From Ulva prolifera (lineage: Eukaryota; Chlorophyta; Ulvophyceae; Ulvales; Ulvaceae), in the NCBI GenBank assembly GCA_023078555.1, contig CM041204.1, forward strand, positions 1,898,485 to 1,962,484: 64,000 bases of DNA, read 5' to 3'. Positions 10,567-22,889 of the stretch are shown piece by piece. Under the pieces are notes generated by a model. That model did no database searches, was not told the origin of the DNA, and was given only the letters and a program-made list of their open reading frames with translations. The translations under genes and the position numbers were made by a program. Each line of letters starts with the position of its first letter. The first letter of the stretch is position 1.

Positions 10567-12416
10567 AGGACGGCTGCGTGTGCGACCCCAGCGCGGAGGA
10601 GCGCTGCTGCCGGGTGCATTGCCCGCTCATGCACCCGCGGCCTCGCCAAGGTGTGGAAGCCCCTGCGGCCACCCTGGTTCTGTGTCACGTATGCTGTGAA
10701 CATGCACACTCGTCCCTCACAAGTGATGCACCCGCGGCTGCCTGTGGTCGAAGATTCTGTGGCAATGCCGTGATATGTCCAGGGTTCGTTCCTTTCAAGC
10801 AAGGAGTTTATTCATAAGACAATCCAGGACAGACAACGATTGACCGTAATGCAAGTCATTTGATGTGGTTCGATGTTTCGTTTTTGGAAACTGCCACAGC
10901 TCTCTGCGCTGCACTACGGCCGCCTGATGCTAGCGCCCTGTGAGTGCAGGCCGGAAGCAACCACTACCTACGGCACACGAGCACTCACACCAGTGGGTGT
11001 TGACCGCCTCTCATGCAGCTTGCACTCTGCGAGCGGCACCTGGGATGCCCCACGGAGCTCGGCTCCGCTGGCTTGGCTGGTGGCCTCCTGTGGCTGCACC
11101 GTGCCACCTTCAGATCACAGCAGCGGTCGATTTCTAAGCTGTAGACTTTAGCTACAGTGACCGAGATGATGGCTGTGGCGGGTCGCAGGTAGGATGCGAG
11201 GGAGGGGGGGTACCCCGGGCCTGCCTTAGAATGGGGCCTGCCACGGTCGCCACCACGCGATCGCTGGGTCCTTGATGCTCTTGGTGCCGGGTTCTTAATG
11301 CTCTCTGTGGATCTACTGTTGATGGTGTAAAGGCATTCTGTTCTGGACGCTTACGACTTACGGTATCGGTCAACATCATGCATACTGATTTTGTGAGTAT
11401 GCATGTCCTGGGTGGACGCGAGGCCTCATGTGAGATCGCCGATTCTGTCGGTGAGGCACCTTTAACGCTGGAGCCCTACTGTTGCATTTGCACCAGTGAC
11501 CTGTTCCATTTACACCAGTGAGCATCGAGGACAACAGCCTGCAGCTCGGTGACAGTATCGCAAAAATGCAGGCACTCCATGCCAGAAGCCGTGCTGATGA
11601 GCACACTTCACGCTTTCACCACTGCAGGCGACAAAAAATCGATAGAATGCACTTGCAGCCACTGGTCAAGCGATGCGCTCTACGATAAAAAAAAAATCTG
11701 CTTGGTCTGATGCTCCAGCGACAGACATGGACTCCCGGCATCATTGAATTTTGTACGACACTCTTTGACCCACTGCCACACACACCCGAATCACGAATGC
11801 AGCAGGGGACACCATCATAGATCGCTCTCCATCGGAGGGCAGCCACCACAAATTTGAATTGTTTCTGGATTCAACATCCACAAGAATGCTGGGAAGAACA
11901 GAGCCTTGTTATTGCCTCTGGTGTAGTGGACGCTCAAACCCAGCAGGCATACTCGGACAGTACATGCAAGGCCTGCCGCTCCGCTCCCCGGGCGCAGTCA
12001 CCACCACATTCGCCAGCAGTAACTGCAGCTGAATCCCAGCCCCATCCAGCCACTGCTGGCCCACACATACACAACACCAAACTTCCCTAAGTAGGGCATC
12101 CCTCATCCGCCTCGCAACATACATCTTGACTCGCACAAGTGCAGAGCCCCTGTAGCTGCCGTCTGCACGTGACAGCATGGCACAGCGGCACACAGAGCAC
12201 CTGAAAATGCTGCAGATCACCAACATCCAAACTTCAAAACATGTCGATGCGCTTGACTGTCATTCCTCGTCCCCGAACACGGCGAATTAGCAAGCAAGCT
12301 GCAAGTTGGAGTTTCCAAAACAACAGTTGCCTCAACTGCGCTTGAGCACATCACCGCAGAGTTGGTCAAACGCCGCAAACTGAAGCCCGCACGCATGCAT
12401 AAAACATACCACGCCA
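10567..12416. other. Intergenic, no gene supported
   Basis: The first 500 bases are diverged copies of the LRR 3' flank. The rest (11150-12416) shows no recognisable exon, only scattered short frames and an A9 run near 11689. Confidence 0.5.
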
Positions 12417-15400
12417 CTACAGCTGGACTGGAGACGCCACAAAGTGTGGGCGCACGTAGCGCGGCCCATGGAAGTACGGGTACCGGGCCTCCGGGTGGTG
12501 GATCGGCTGGTACGGCCACTTGTCCTCTGCCGCGGCGTATTGCTCCCGCAGCGCCTCCCGCTCCTCGATCTGCTGGCTGTACGACTGCCGCAGGCTCGCA
12601 GCGGCGTCGGAGCGGCGCCGCCACGCCGCCTCCGCGTCCCCGACGCCCGCGGCAGCGGCGGCCGAGGCCGCCGCCACGGTGGAGGGGGGCGGGGCGGGGT
12701 AGGCGGGGGCGGCGGGCGTGGCACCGCGGCTGGCGGGCGGATCGCCGTGGTCCCAGCGCAGGATGTCCTTCACGGGGCTCGGGTCGCGGTTGGAGCGCAC
12801 ATGCATGTCGTCAAGTCCCTGCAGGCGCCAATGCGTGCGTCACCATGCCCACGCTACACCTTCTGTTCTGCAGAGGCGTCTTGGCCAACGCTAGCTGTGC
12901 CGCAAGCACGCTGCCACTACACAATTAGCCCGCTCCCAATGGATGCAAAAGGATCGACGTAACAGCGTGCCGTGCGCCCAACAACGTAGCCAAAATTAGG
13001 ACCCAGTGTGGCACTACCTTTGTGAGGGAAGCCTAGCCAAAGCACCCTGAACATCCTTGCAAGTGCAGCACGCACCCAGGGCCCCTGCTGCCATGATCAG
13101 GAGACACCGTCAGCGTGACGTGGCGAGCCTTAGAATTGCACCGCGTGCCGTACGCAAGGTGTACAAAAGGTCAGGTGTTTGCTGACGGAAGGGCCGCACC
13201 TTTGCACGGCTACCTGGGCGCATGTTCTCGTCCCCCACGCCAAAGCTGTTGGGAGGGGCTGTTCCTGGGCGCCCGCCGCCGTGACCACCAAGCTGCGTGG
13301 GGCCCCCGCCACCAGCGGCAGCGGCGCCGCCCTCTGTGGGCGTGGTGCTGCTCACGAGCCGTTGGAACGGCGGTGCTGCAGCGGCGGCGGCCATCAGCGG
13401 CGCCGCTGGGGCTTGTAGCTGCGGGGCCGGGGAGGGACCGCGGGGGTGAGGGCTCGATGACTGCGGCTGGTGCGGGTGGAACGTGAGCGACGCCCCCCGC
13501 GAGTCTGGACAACAACCAAAGAGAACATTGAGAAAGACCGCCCTGTCTGTGTCAGACTAAAGCATTGGCCTCAAGATGCATGCATTATGCACACTATTGT
13601 GACGCGCTGCAAATGCAGGGCTCGTGACCGCCCTGGTGCAGGCTAAAAACCTTCAGCCAGGCTGAACCACCATGCAGTGAGGACGAGCGCACACACAGCC
13701 GCATGGCAACACCAATACCACATGCACGACTACGGCATCATGAATGCCTAGGCCGTTTCATCACAATGTGCACAAAATTGTGTGCCACCTGCAGGCCCCG
13801 TTGCATCAAGAAGCAGAGACGCCTCACCTGCAGGGATCCTGTGGCCACCCACACTCCCTGGGCTGCTGTGCGCGTGCGCCCTCCCAGCCCGCGGCCCCAC
13901 ATCCTCCTGGTGCTGCTGAGCCCACGGTGCACCGCTGCCTCCATTCACATGCATGGCAGTACCATGATGTGCAGGTGCGGCGGGCAGGTGCGGCGGGCCA
14001 GGCTGCTGTGCATGCATGGTCCCCGGCCAGCCTGCCGGTTGCGCCGCCGTGCTGCGCTGTGGCTCTGCAGCTGTCGCGGTGGCCGGGCGCTGCATGCCGG
14101 GCTGCACATGAGGGTGGTGGGAGAAGCTGTGATCTGGCTGGCCGCTTGGCGCCTGAGGCCACGCCGCCGCAGGGTGGTGGTGGTGGTGGGTGGGGCTGCA
14201 TGCGGCTGAGCGGTGGTGGCTCGGATCGGCAGCCCAGGCGGTGGAGGGGCGGGTCGCTGGCATGGACGGCACCGGGGAGGGTGCAGCACCGCGCCCGTCT
14301 GCGCCAGGAGGGCTGTGGCGCCCCTGGACACACAATACACGCTCTGGGTCAGACCAACCAAGCACCAAGAGTACACGCTGTGCTAGCGCCCCCTCATCAC
14401 AAACGCATGGGATATGCGGGAGGCGAAGCGCAAACTTCATTCAGGCATCACAACAACCATGAACCTCTGACACACCACAGACCCTTCAAGAACCAGCACA
14501 AAAGAATACATCAGTTCTCTGCGATAGATACGCTGCAGAATGGACGTGCGGCGTAATGTGCTACGGCATAGGCACATAGGACCCCCGCTGATCAGGAACA
14601 GACGATCATGATATCGAGCCTCGAAGCAACGCAAAGCCCCATGGGTGTCTAGCAAGGGGAGTGAGAGCGCACCCCAGCTGGGGACGGCGAGCGGTTCCTC
14701 TGCGCCTGGCGGGCGTAATGCACCTCATACTCTGTCAGGGGATCACGGCCGACCTTCGGCGTCAGGCCGCGCTCGCCCCGCACGGCGCGCAGGCGCTCAA
14801 AGTGGAACCTGTTGAAGTCGTCGCACTCCCGGCGGTTCCGGGGCATGAACTCGGCCTGCAGATGGGAGTTCCGGATCACAGTTTCATGTGCCAGCTCGAC
14901 AGCCGAGGAGAGATTGTCCGTGGATCAGCAGCACAGGTGCATGCGGGACATGCCTGCCTGATGGCACAACATGCGCAAACGCCCGGATCACAGTGCATAA
15001 ATGGAAGCACAGGGTTGCAATGAAGACGGGTGGGCCAAAGGGCCAGCCGACAGCCTCCAAACCTGTGGCTACCACACAATCGCATCATTGCATGCTTCTG
15101 AGTCGTGGGTGAACCCACTGATGCATGATGGCTGCCCTGACATCTGCAGCTGAATGATCCCAGCCGCCACAAGGAGGCGGTGGGCGTGCACTGATGCAGC
15201 AGCCGGGTCCGCACAGGCGGGATCGCACCTGCATGAGGTACGGGAAGGGCTCCTGGTCTGCGAGGCCGGGCGACACAGCGGCCATGTCGTCCAGCACGCT
15301 CTGTGCGTACGCTGACTCTCCTGAGCTGCGGGGCCGGGCCTGGCCGCAGCCACAGCCGCCATCTTGTTTTGGATGTTCATTTGGCCGCGGACTCTCCGCT

Positions 15401-17335
15401 CGCGCCGGAGCGCCCGGCCACTCCTGTGGCGCCTGGAACATGTGCGCGGCACGAGGACTGCCCTGCGGAGCCGGAGCGGACATGGCAGATGGCCTGGGCA
15501 GAGCCGAGGGGGCATCGTGGGGTTGGGTGGCGCCCTCAGCCGCATGCATGCGGGCTAGCTGCGACTCCAGGGCGTATATGAGCGGAGTGTACTGAATGTA
15601 TGTCCCATGACGGCCTGCACAGTCACCAGTGGTTCAGCACATTGTCAATGCACGAGTTCAGGTGGTCACAGACGAATGTGGCGACCGGAGTGCACCTGCG
15701 AATCCAGAAGGACATGCCAGAGACGAACATCACAAGGGCTAAAGAGCAGAGGGAACGACGGCAGCAACCAAGCACAACGAAGCTAGGTGGAGTCGCTACA
15801 TGGTCTTGGCTAGGTCATGCAAGGCTGATGATGCTGGCCAGGAGATCAGGGCACACCGTGTGAGTGCGCCTGCAGGAGATCCAGCAGTGCAGACCCAGGT
15901 AGCTGATTCACGAGTGACCGGCAATCTCGATTCAGCCAGCGCTCCATCTGTAACCGGCTAACGCAGCCCGTGCGTGATGAATCTGTTGCTGCACACAGTG
16001 CACGCAAAGCTGCGATGCCGCTGCCACGGGGTGAGGCGCTGCCGGGGTTTGGAGCATGTCCATACACTGGATCCGAGAGGTGCTTGTTTGGTCCGGCTGA
16101 AGAAGGAGGGGCAATGGAAGGAGGCAAATGGTGTGCTGTTGCCTGTGCCATGAGTGGTTGTGGAGGCTCCGCCTGCAGCATATGAAGAATGTCTGAATGC
16201 CGGAAATGTGCTGTGCAATGCTAGCCAACATCCTGCTCCAAGCCAGGATTGGAGGGCAGGAAAGAAACAAGGCAGGTTTCGTCAGCAACGATATGAGGGC
16301 GATTGCACATTGGCAATGGCCAGCAAGCTGCTGCAGTAGTTGATTACACCTCAAGGCCGCAACGAACGCAGAATGTATAGCAAAGCACACCGAGCAGGTG
16401 CCTCCATTGAGGTATTCTAGAAGTGCCGGGCTGAACTGGAACCTGAACCGTCCTCCACGCCGCCGCATGAATGTTCCTACATGAGGTAGTTCAACCTGCA
16501 CAGCGTGTATACTCGAGTGCAGAACTGTGCGGCAGCTTGAATGGGAGCATGTGGGTAGAAATGAAAAGACGAGAAGTTGTACCTGCATGACATCGTTGCC
16601 CAAGATGTTTGACGCCAGCTTGGAGAGCAGCTCTCTAACCATCCTCTGCACCGCTGCTCGATGAAGAGGGACATTCTGACCTATTGCGTTGTAGTTCAGC
16701 TGTGCTGTTGTACCCTTCCCTGCAAAAGTAATGACACGTCACTACTGCTTGCAGAACGCCGACATGGTGACAACCAGACAGAACCGCTGTTGCCCTGAGG
16801 TGTTGTCATTGGCCTGCAATGTGCCTGAGGTACGCACTTGCTGCCCGCGGTGCTTCATGTGAGACACCACGAAAGGTACGCTCTTGCAAATAGAACGACG
16901 GCACACACTCTGACTGCTTGTACTGGTTCTGCGCTGCAGCATAGAAGGTACCTAGGCCTGGAAGTACCGCGCCCTGCACGGAGTGGGCGCCTTGTGATGC
17001 TTCTTCTTGCCAATATTCATGAGCTGTACTATACATTCATGTGAGCAATATGTATTGCATTGGCTGGGTAACTCGATTTGGCAGGACTGTTCGCGGGCCC
17101 GCTCATCGTGTTGCAACAACGGTACACAGTCTGTCCAGCGGAACACTTTCCACGTACGCCAGTTGCAATTGCCTATGACGAGATGAATCAACACCTTCCC
17201 ACATCGTAGGCAGGATGAAACGAAGATGCCAAGGTTGGTCCAGAGATGCTCCAGCTGCTCTTCGTTCAGGCCGTGGCGTGTTGCGTACATACCATACGAC
17301 ACATCTGCGCATATATCGGCATGCGAGACGAACAT
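12417..17335 (-). CDS. CCDC81-like protein with N-terminal tandem HU domains
   Basis: About ten exons on the minus strand: 17335-17195, 16973-16868, 16719-16583, 16495-16391, 16172-15857, 15614-15229, 14855-14673, 14323-13828, 13504-13214 and 12818-12417. All junctions except the last agree in phase; roughly 850 residues. The N-terminal part has LNEEQLEHLWTNLGIFV, then GAVLPGLGTFY, then VPLHRAAVQRMVRELLSKLA, then VELPHVGTFMRRRGGRFRF. The repeated helix plus PGLGTF / PHVGTF beta-arm motifs are those of the paired HU (bacterial DNA-binding-like) domains of eukaryotic CCDC81 proteins, which are associated with centrosomes or cilia. The rest is Pro/Ala/His-rich and disordered, with two charged blocks (FNRFHFERLRAVRGERGL and SYSQQIEEREALREQYAAAE). 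The 13214/12818 junction does not keep frame as drawn; an alternative donor near 13231 would. Earlier exons upstream of 17335 are possible. Confidence 0.7.
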
Positions 17336-17885
17336 TGTCAAGATTTGCACTGAGCTTTCTCAACGCAGCTTCTGTCTCTGTCACAGAACAACTCTCGCCT
17401 CGCTACCAAACAATTGATATAATACAGCGCATCAAACACTCCTATCCCGCATGACAGGGTATCATTAACCACGATCCAGGATCATTCTCCGCAGAACCAC
17501 TTGCTGATGTCGCCGGTCCCGCTCACCCGATGTGGACAAACTCGTTTTTCGAACCGGGCACCTCTCGTTGTGTCGAGCCGCTCAGCAAGGTGGTGGCACC
17601 GTTGGGGTGTACAGTGTCACAAGGGGCCTGGTGCTTGACAGTGCACGTCCGAACAATCAATGTTGTTCTGTGAAAATGATCCAAACTGTCACACATCTAT
17701 GCGCATTTCTTGTAGCATGTGCAACGGGTGTGAGCTGCTTCCTTCCGTCTCGTGGTGTCACTGCAAGGTGAGATCCGCCAAGAAAGTTAATGAAGACGAA
17801 ACTTATCAGGAATTAAGCCATCTCGTTTCAGTATGGCGTTGTCTTGTGGGCTGTCCAGTCACTGATCATCTGTCGTGCAGGGCTC
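17336..17885. other. Intergenic
   Basis: No exon is supported. It may hold the promoter or 5' exons of the CCDC81-like gene (minus) and of the candidate plus-strand gene that follows. Confidence 0.4.
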
Positions 17886-17949
17886 ACGGAGAAGTTCCGG
17901 TCCAGCGAGTGATGATCGGTGATTGTTCATTAATGTCTAAATCGCAGCT

Positions 17950-18720
17950 GGATGGATAGCGAGGTAGAGCAGGGCCTGATCGGGTTGCAGGCCCAAGCAG
18001 ATGCTGTGACAGCACTGCAGAATAAGATCTTACATGATTTGCAAGCGGCTGCAGACTGTGCGTCTCCTCAAGCATCACTCTCAACGTCACATGATAGATC
18101 ACTTTGCACTGTTATGGCGGCAGCTTGTTCCATTGCTTCGATCGCTGTGCAGCAGCGAGGAACGTGGAACCGCTGGGAGAGGCTGTATCTATCGTTGGCA
18201 AACGGGCTAAACGTCATCAGCGCCTGCTACACATGTGCATGAGGTTGGAGGATCGCTGCAAGCGGGCTGAAGAACGGCTGGCCGCACTACAAAGCAACGA
18301 TGTTGAGAAGGCTGATGCAAGCCCAGACGTCCACGGAAGATGATGGCTCTTTTCGCCGCAGAGCACACGCGCTGGCAAGACTGGTGCAGGAACTGCATGA
18401 CTCATTCACGCTGATGCAAATGTGGTATGCATCAATTTCTTGACATAGCTGAGCGCAATCTTTTTGCTTTCCTGGTCACGATGTGATTGTTTCTGGTGCT
18501 ATGGTCAAAGTGCCAATATCGGGGCAAACAGGTGGCGACCGTTATCTGTGATTGTAGGGGCATGAGCAAGTCTGAAAAATGCAATTGTGAACTGCGCCTG
18601 TTCACTGCAGGGACGTGATGCCATCGATGCCACTGCACGCTTGATTGATTCAGCAGAGCACCGCATCAGATGTCGTGCCTGGACTACAACTACCGAGCGT
18701 CGTGCACAGGATGACGCAGG
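17950..18720 (+). CDS. Unrecognised coiled-coil protein (exons tentative)
   Basis: Three segments look coding. They are 17950-18100 (VEQGLIGLQAQADAVTALQ, helical), about 18154-18420 (MRLEDRCKRAEERLAALQ in one frame and HALARLVQELHDSFTLMQM in another) and about 18612-18718 (GRDAIDATARLIDSAEHRI). Each follows a plausible CAG acceptor and has amphipathic helical composition. The frame changes between RAEERLAALQ and HALARLVQEL inside the second segment with no obvious intron, and the last junction does not keep phase, so either the exons are misdrawn or the sequence has an indel. I do not recognise the family. It could be a small structural or tethering protein. Confidence 0.3.
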
Positions 18721-19817
18721 CGTACGCTTTTGGTGCTCTGACCACATGCACAGTAGAGCCAGCGGATTAGATGCGTGTATGCTCACGCAAGAAGACTCTA
18801 AATGTGCAGTGATGATGATCCTGTGGCCGCTGAGATATGGAAACGTCACACTTGGTTTAAACATCTGGCCAGCAGGGCTTTCAGTCACAGCAGAAGGTAG
18901 ATATGGGCCTTGCAAAATCAGCATTGAGACCATTCTTTCTCCAGCATTGCGTACTCTGCAACATTGCAAGCTGAATACACGATGCAGCTTGAGGCAACAG
19001 TGCACCAGAACAGACTAGTTCACAGACATGACCAGGCTTCAAGGCACATAATTGATAAGATGGCATGTCTGAAAGGGGTGCATGTTCACTACTCGTTTGA
19101 AAGCCCTTAGGCATAGCATTGTCCCTAGCTGGCGTGTGGTGTTGTGCCACACTTTGTAGCAGAATGATCTGCATGTTTTCTGCTCTGAGAGACGTGCAGC
19201 CCTGGAGTAGTGCCTGGCATCGTGACTGCACGTTTGAAAAGTGTCTGGCACGAAGAGCCGACCATGATATCTGATACATCTCCAGTCCTGCGAATGCAAC
19301 CACCGATCCTGCTTCACAACAAGTACAGCTTCATTCGAGATGATTGACTCTGCTGACCAACACCGCTCAGCGAGTGAGGCAGTACGTGCAACACTTGAAG
19401 GCCAAGGATCAAGCACAGTAGAGAACAGACTTGCTTCAGAACGAGTGACCATTGGGAGCAACACGGGCATCATCGTATACAGGAGCTGCCTTGCTGATGA
19501 CAAACGTTGATTCAGTGTTGCATTGTGTCTTGTCACGTGTGAGGAACAGGGCAGCAGCATCGATGCCCCAGTCGGCAGGGCAGTACGCCTGTCATCAACG
19601 CATGTCCATGTAGAAAACACCACCATTCTGTACATCACTGGCCACGGGCTATCCGAGTACCCACACGGTAACTCAAGAATTCAGTGTCAGGCTGTACATG
19701 GCCAGAGACGATACTATGTTTGCAGCGATATACACCAGTTCCACCTCAACAAGGTCACCAGTGGTGCACAGCAAACCGTCACACATCTGTCCGTGCTATC
19801 ATGCACCTCAGTCAGAT
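18721..19817. other. Intergenic, no gene supported
   Basis: A 199-codon minus-strand open frame (19039-19638) is the largest feature. Its composition is random-looking and it has no family motif, so I do not call it. Confidence 0.4.
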
Positions 19818-22800
19818 TCAAGCGGTTGCTTCCTCTGCTGGCTCAGCAGAAGATCCGGCTCCATTCGAGGTGCCGGATGGCGGTTCCCAAGCATCAGCTT
19901 GGCGTATGAGCCACTGAGACACGTTGTTAAACCAGTCCTCCTTCCAGTAGTCCAGCTCCAGATCGTGCTTCGCCTCGGGGAGCAGCACCCACGTCTTGTC
20001 GGTGGAGGACATGGAGTCGAGGCACGCCTTTGCAGTATCGGCACTGCAGGTGACATCATTGGCGCCGTGAATCATCATCACTGCACACAAGACATTGCCA
20101 GTGAAGGTTGTGTTGCTGGTGGCTCGGTCGGGAGTGCCTCGCATGTTGCCACACCTGGTGCAGCATTTACCGCTCACACCACACAGACCTGCCAACAGGA
20201 TAGGTAATGGCACAAATATGCTGAAAATTATTCCCGTCGTGCAGGTGTCGGGAGGGCAGGGGATGGCACAGGTATGCTGACACTTATCTAGACACGTAGG
20301 ACAGGTCTTTGACTGACAGGTTCAGAACAGGAGGCTGTCCTCTGCTCTGCTCTAAAAGAGCAGAACACGCATCACGCCAGCAACAGATCACGACCTCCAC
20401 TAACAGGGCAGTGCCAGCAGCTGCTACGAGGAGGTGGCCTGAATACTGGATCTAATTGTACGCACAATCAGCAACATCCACTGGGAAATCGACAACTGCA
20501 AAATTGATATGGACAAGCATGCATGGACGTGGTGTTGAAACCAGTGTTATGACCGCTACCGCTGGACCCTTGCACATGGCGACGTGTAAGGGTCCAGTGG
20601 TGTAGCGGTCACATCACTGGTTACAACTCATACACAGGGACCTTACTCATAGGCAGGTGGTCGTACCGGGAGCTGTGATCTTGGGCACAATGCGCGGCAG
20701 CTGGTTGATCCCTTCCAGAACGGCGCAGGCTGTGCAGACGCGGACGTTGCCGTGTGGTAGCAGCGGGTCCTCCTTCACGACTGCAATCTGCACGCACAGC
20801 CCACATGACGTGTGGGAAAGCGGATTTCACCGAATTTTCCGAGTTTCCGAGCACCCGAGCGTGCCGCGAATGGAGCAATGGGCCTTTCATAGAGTCGTTT
20901 CCTCCTCAGATCTTATCTCCAAGAAGTCTCCCAGGAGGGGAACTTCAACTCAGTGTATGTGTGTGCTGTGCTGTGCTGTGGGGCGCACCAGTTCAGGGTC
21001 GGCGCAAAGGCGCTCAGGCTCCAGCGCGTGCACGATCGCCGCTCGGGGCATGAGGATGTTGAGAAGCCCTGCACATCACATTCGATCCATTCAGCACCTG
21101 ATCACCCAGCACGCACAACAGGCTCCAGGGTGGATGTATGTGCCTGCACGTGTGTGCATGCATGCATGCATGAGAGCGTGGCCAGAGCATACATCACAGG
21201 CTGGGGGGAAGTGCCTGCACAGCGCCCCCGGCAGCTCACTCTCAGGTGGTTGCGCCTTGGACAGGATCAGGAACTGACATCTTCACCCGAAGCCGCGGCA
21301 GCGTCGCAAGCGCAGAGAGTGCGTGGATGATGCACACCTGAGATCGGCTCTTGGAGGCGCATGATGAAGGTGCGGACGATGCCGGCGGCAGCGCAGCTGA
21401 GCACCACGCCGTCGATGCCCTTGACGACGCCTCGGCCCGCCACATGCATTGTCTGCAGCACCACCGTGCCGTGTTTGCCGTCCACATGAACAGCACAAAA
21501 AGCAGTTTGTTTTGGCTACTCTGCCATGCAACGGCCCGAGCCATGCACAATGTCCAACATGGACAGGATATGGTGTGGCTAAGTACATGCGAATGTACGC
21601 AACTCATCTGGACACTTCACCACACACATGGCGTCCCATGCATAACTGTATAGTGTAGGTCGCAGCACATGAACGCCTATTTTTCTCCACATATTGTTTT
21701 GCCGTCCTCATGCCTTTATCACATGGAGACAGCTGGCGTGCGGAGCATGGTCATGCACCAGGCTGCAACACCACAGCAGGAGGAGATCCAGGATCCGAAA
21801 ACGCCGTCACAAAGAGTTCGCCGGGGTTGCTGGAATCGCTGCGGACGCGTGCGGCTGGGATTCTGTCAGAGAGTGTACGTGCATGAATGGCATGCATGCG
21901 CGCACCACGAGGCCGCCTAGCGAGGGGCCGCTGATGTAGAGCGGGACGGGGTCGGGCTGGGAGTCGCGCCAGGGCTGCACGACCTCTTGCAGGAACTGCT
22001 CGGCGTCCACGATGATGTGCTCAAAGCGTAGGAGCGTGTGGCGCGAGAGCTCGTCGGCTGGTTCGGAGTAGCCATGGCCGTGCGCGTCGAAGGTCCACAC
22101 GGCGAAGCCAAGCCGCGCGAGGCGCTCGTTGCCTACATGCTGAAGCCGATGAGCTGTGTGCCGAGCACATGCATGGAGTGTGGAGATTGTGGTGTGGACA
22201 GTCTGGGGACATTGGCCCGGGTTGTGTGAGGTGTGGCTCGAGGTGCTGATGTGAGACATGTGACAATTGACGTTATGCTTGGCAAGGCTCCATTGTCTGG
22301 GAGAATTCTCTGGGGGACGAACTCTTTGAGTCTTCCTCGCAGGCATTTGCCGCGCAGTGTGCATGGCTGTGGTGTGAACTCCGAAGAGCAAGCAGAGAGG
22401 AGACAAAGGAAATGCTGATGATAAGTGGACGCGCATAGGAAGAATGGGAGAAACTTCAGGAGGCCAGATGATGCAGCATGGGGGAGGATGTGGAAAGTGC
22501 CCTGATGAGTGGCATGGGGCAATGGTGTCTGGGGTATGGCGATCGATGGACTGGCAGGAAGGGAAGGTGTATGCGGGTGTGTGGGAATGCACTCGGGCAG
22601 CTGCAGTGCACGGAACTGACCTTCGTGCGTCCGTGCTGTGTAGTCTCCTAGACCATGGTGCCGAGCATATATGCCTTTGACGGGAGTGCCTTTGGGTGGT
22701 AGGTAGAGCTTGGTCACTAGCTTCTGGTTTCTGCATCAAAGGATGCTGTACATAACCAATTTTAGCAGGTACTCCAGCATGAGTTGCCGTTATCAGTAGA

Positions 22801-22875
22801 ATACTGCCAATGGTGTCCATCCAAGAGCGCAATCTCACTTTCGGACTCAGCATGTATCGAGACGTAGCTGGACAT
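19818..22875 (-). CDS. Monoacylglycerol-lipase-like alpha/beta hydrolase
   Basis: Seven phase-consistent exons on the minus strand: 22875-22805, 22730-22621, 22132-21906, 21452-21338, 21068-20989, 20787-20667 and 20080-19818. They give 328 residues. The protein begins MSSYVSIHAESESEIALLDG. It carries the oxyanion-region HHGLGDYTAR, then TFDAHGHGYSEP, the nucleophile elbow GPSLGG (catalytic Ser), the acid-residue segment IHGANDVTC (Asp) and the catalytic histidine in PEAKHDLE. This set and order are those of serine-aminopeptidase-like (S33/Hydrolase_4) lipases such as monoacylglycerol lipase, which release fatty acids from monoacylglycerols or lysophospholipids. No signal peptide or membrane helix is seen, so it is probably cytosolic or membrane-peripheral. 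The elbow is GPSLG rather than the commoner GHSMG. The C-terminus ends in a Ser/Ala/Glu-rich tail. Substrate is inferred from family only. Confidence 0.85.
20534..20627. repeat. Large inverted pair of box-A hairpin repeats (copy 2)
   Basis: Arms 20534-20575 and 20584-20627 are near-perfect reverse complements, roughly 43 bp each. Each arm contains the same unit as at 4348 and 41618. The right arm reads GGTCCAGTGGTGTAGCGGTC, with TGGTGTAGCGG matching Pol III box A and closely resembling the 5' part of tRNA-Val genes. It lies in intron 6 of the hydrolase gene. Confidence 0.65.
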
Positions 22876-22889
22876 GGTCTTGTGCGATG

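Noticed and set aside
19039-19638. 199-codon minus-strand open frame
   Set aside because: No family resemblance and an ordinary composition for non-coding DNA here; length alone is not enough.
20584-20627. Possible tRNA gene (tRNA-Val-like 5' part)
   Set aside because: The box A region is good but there is no anticodon arm, T arm or acceptor pairing; it is an inverted repeat instead.
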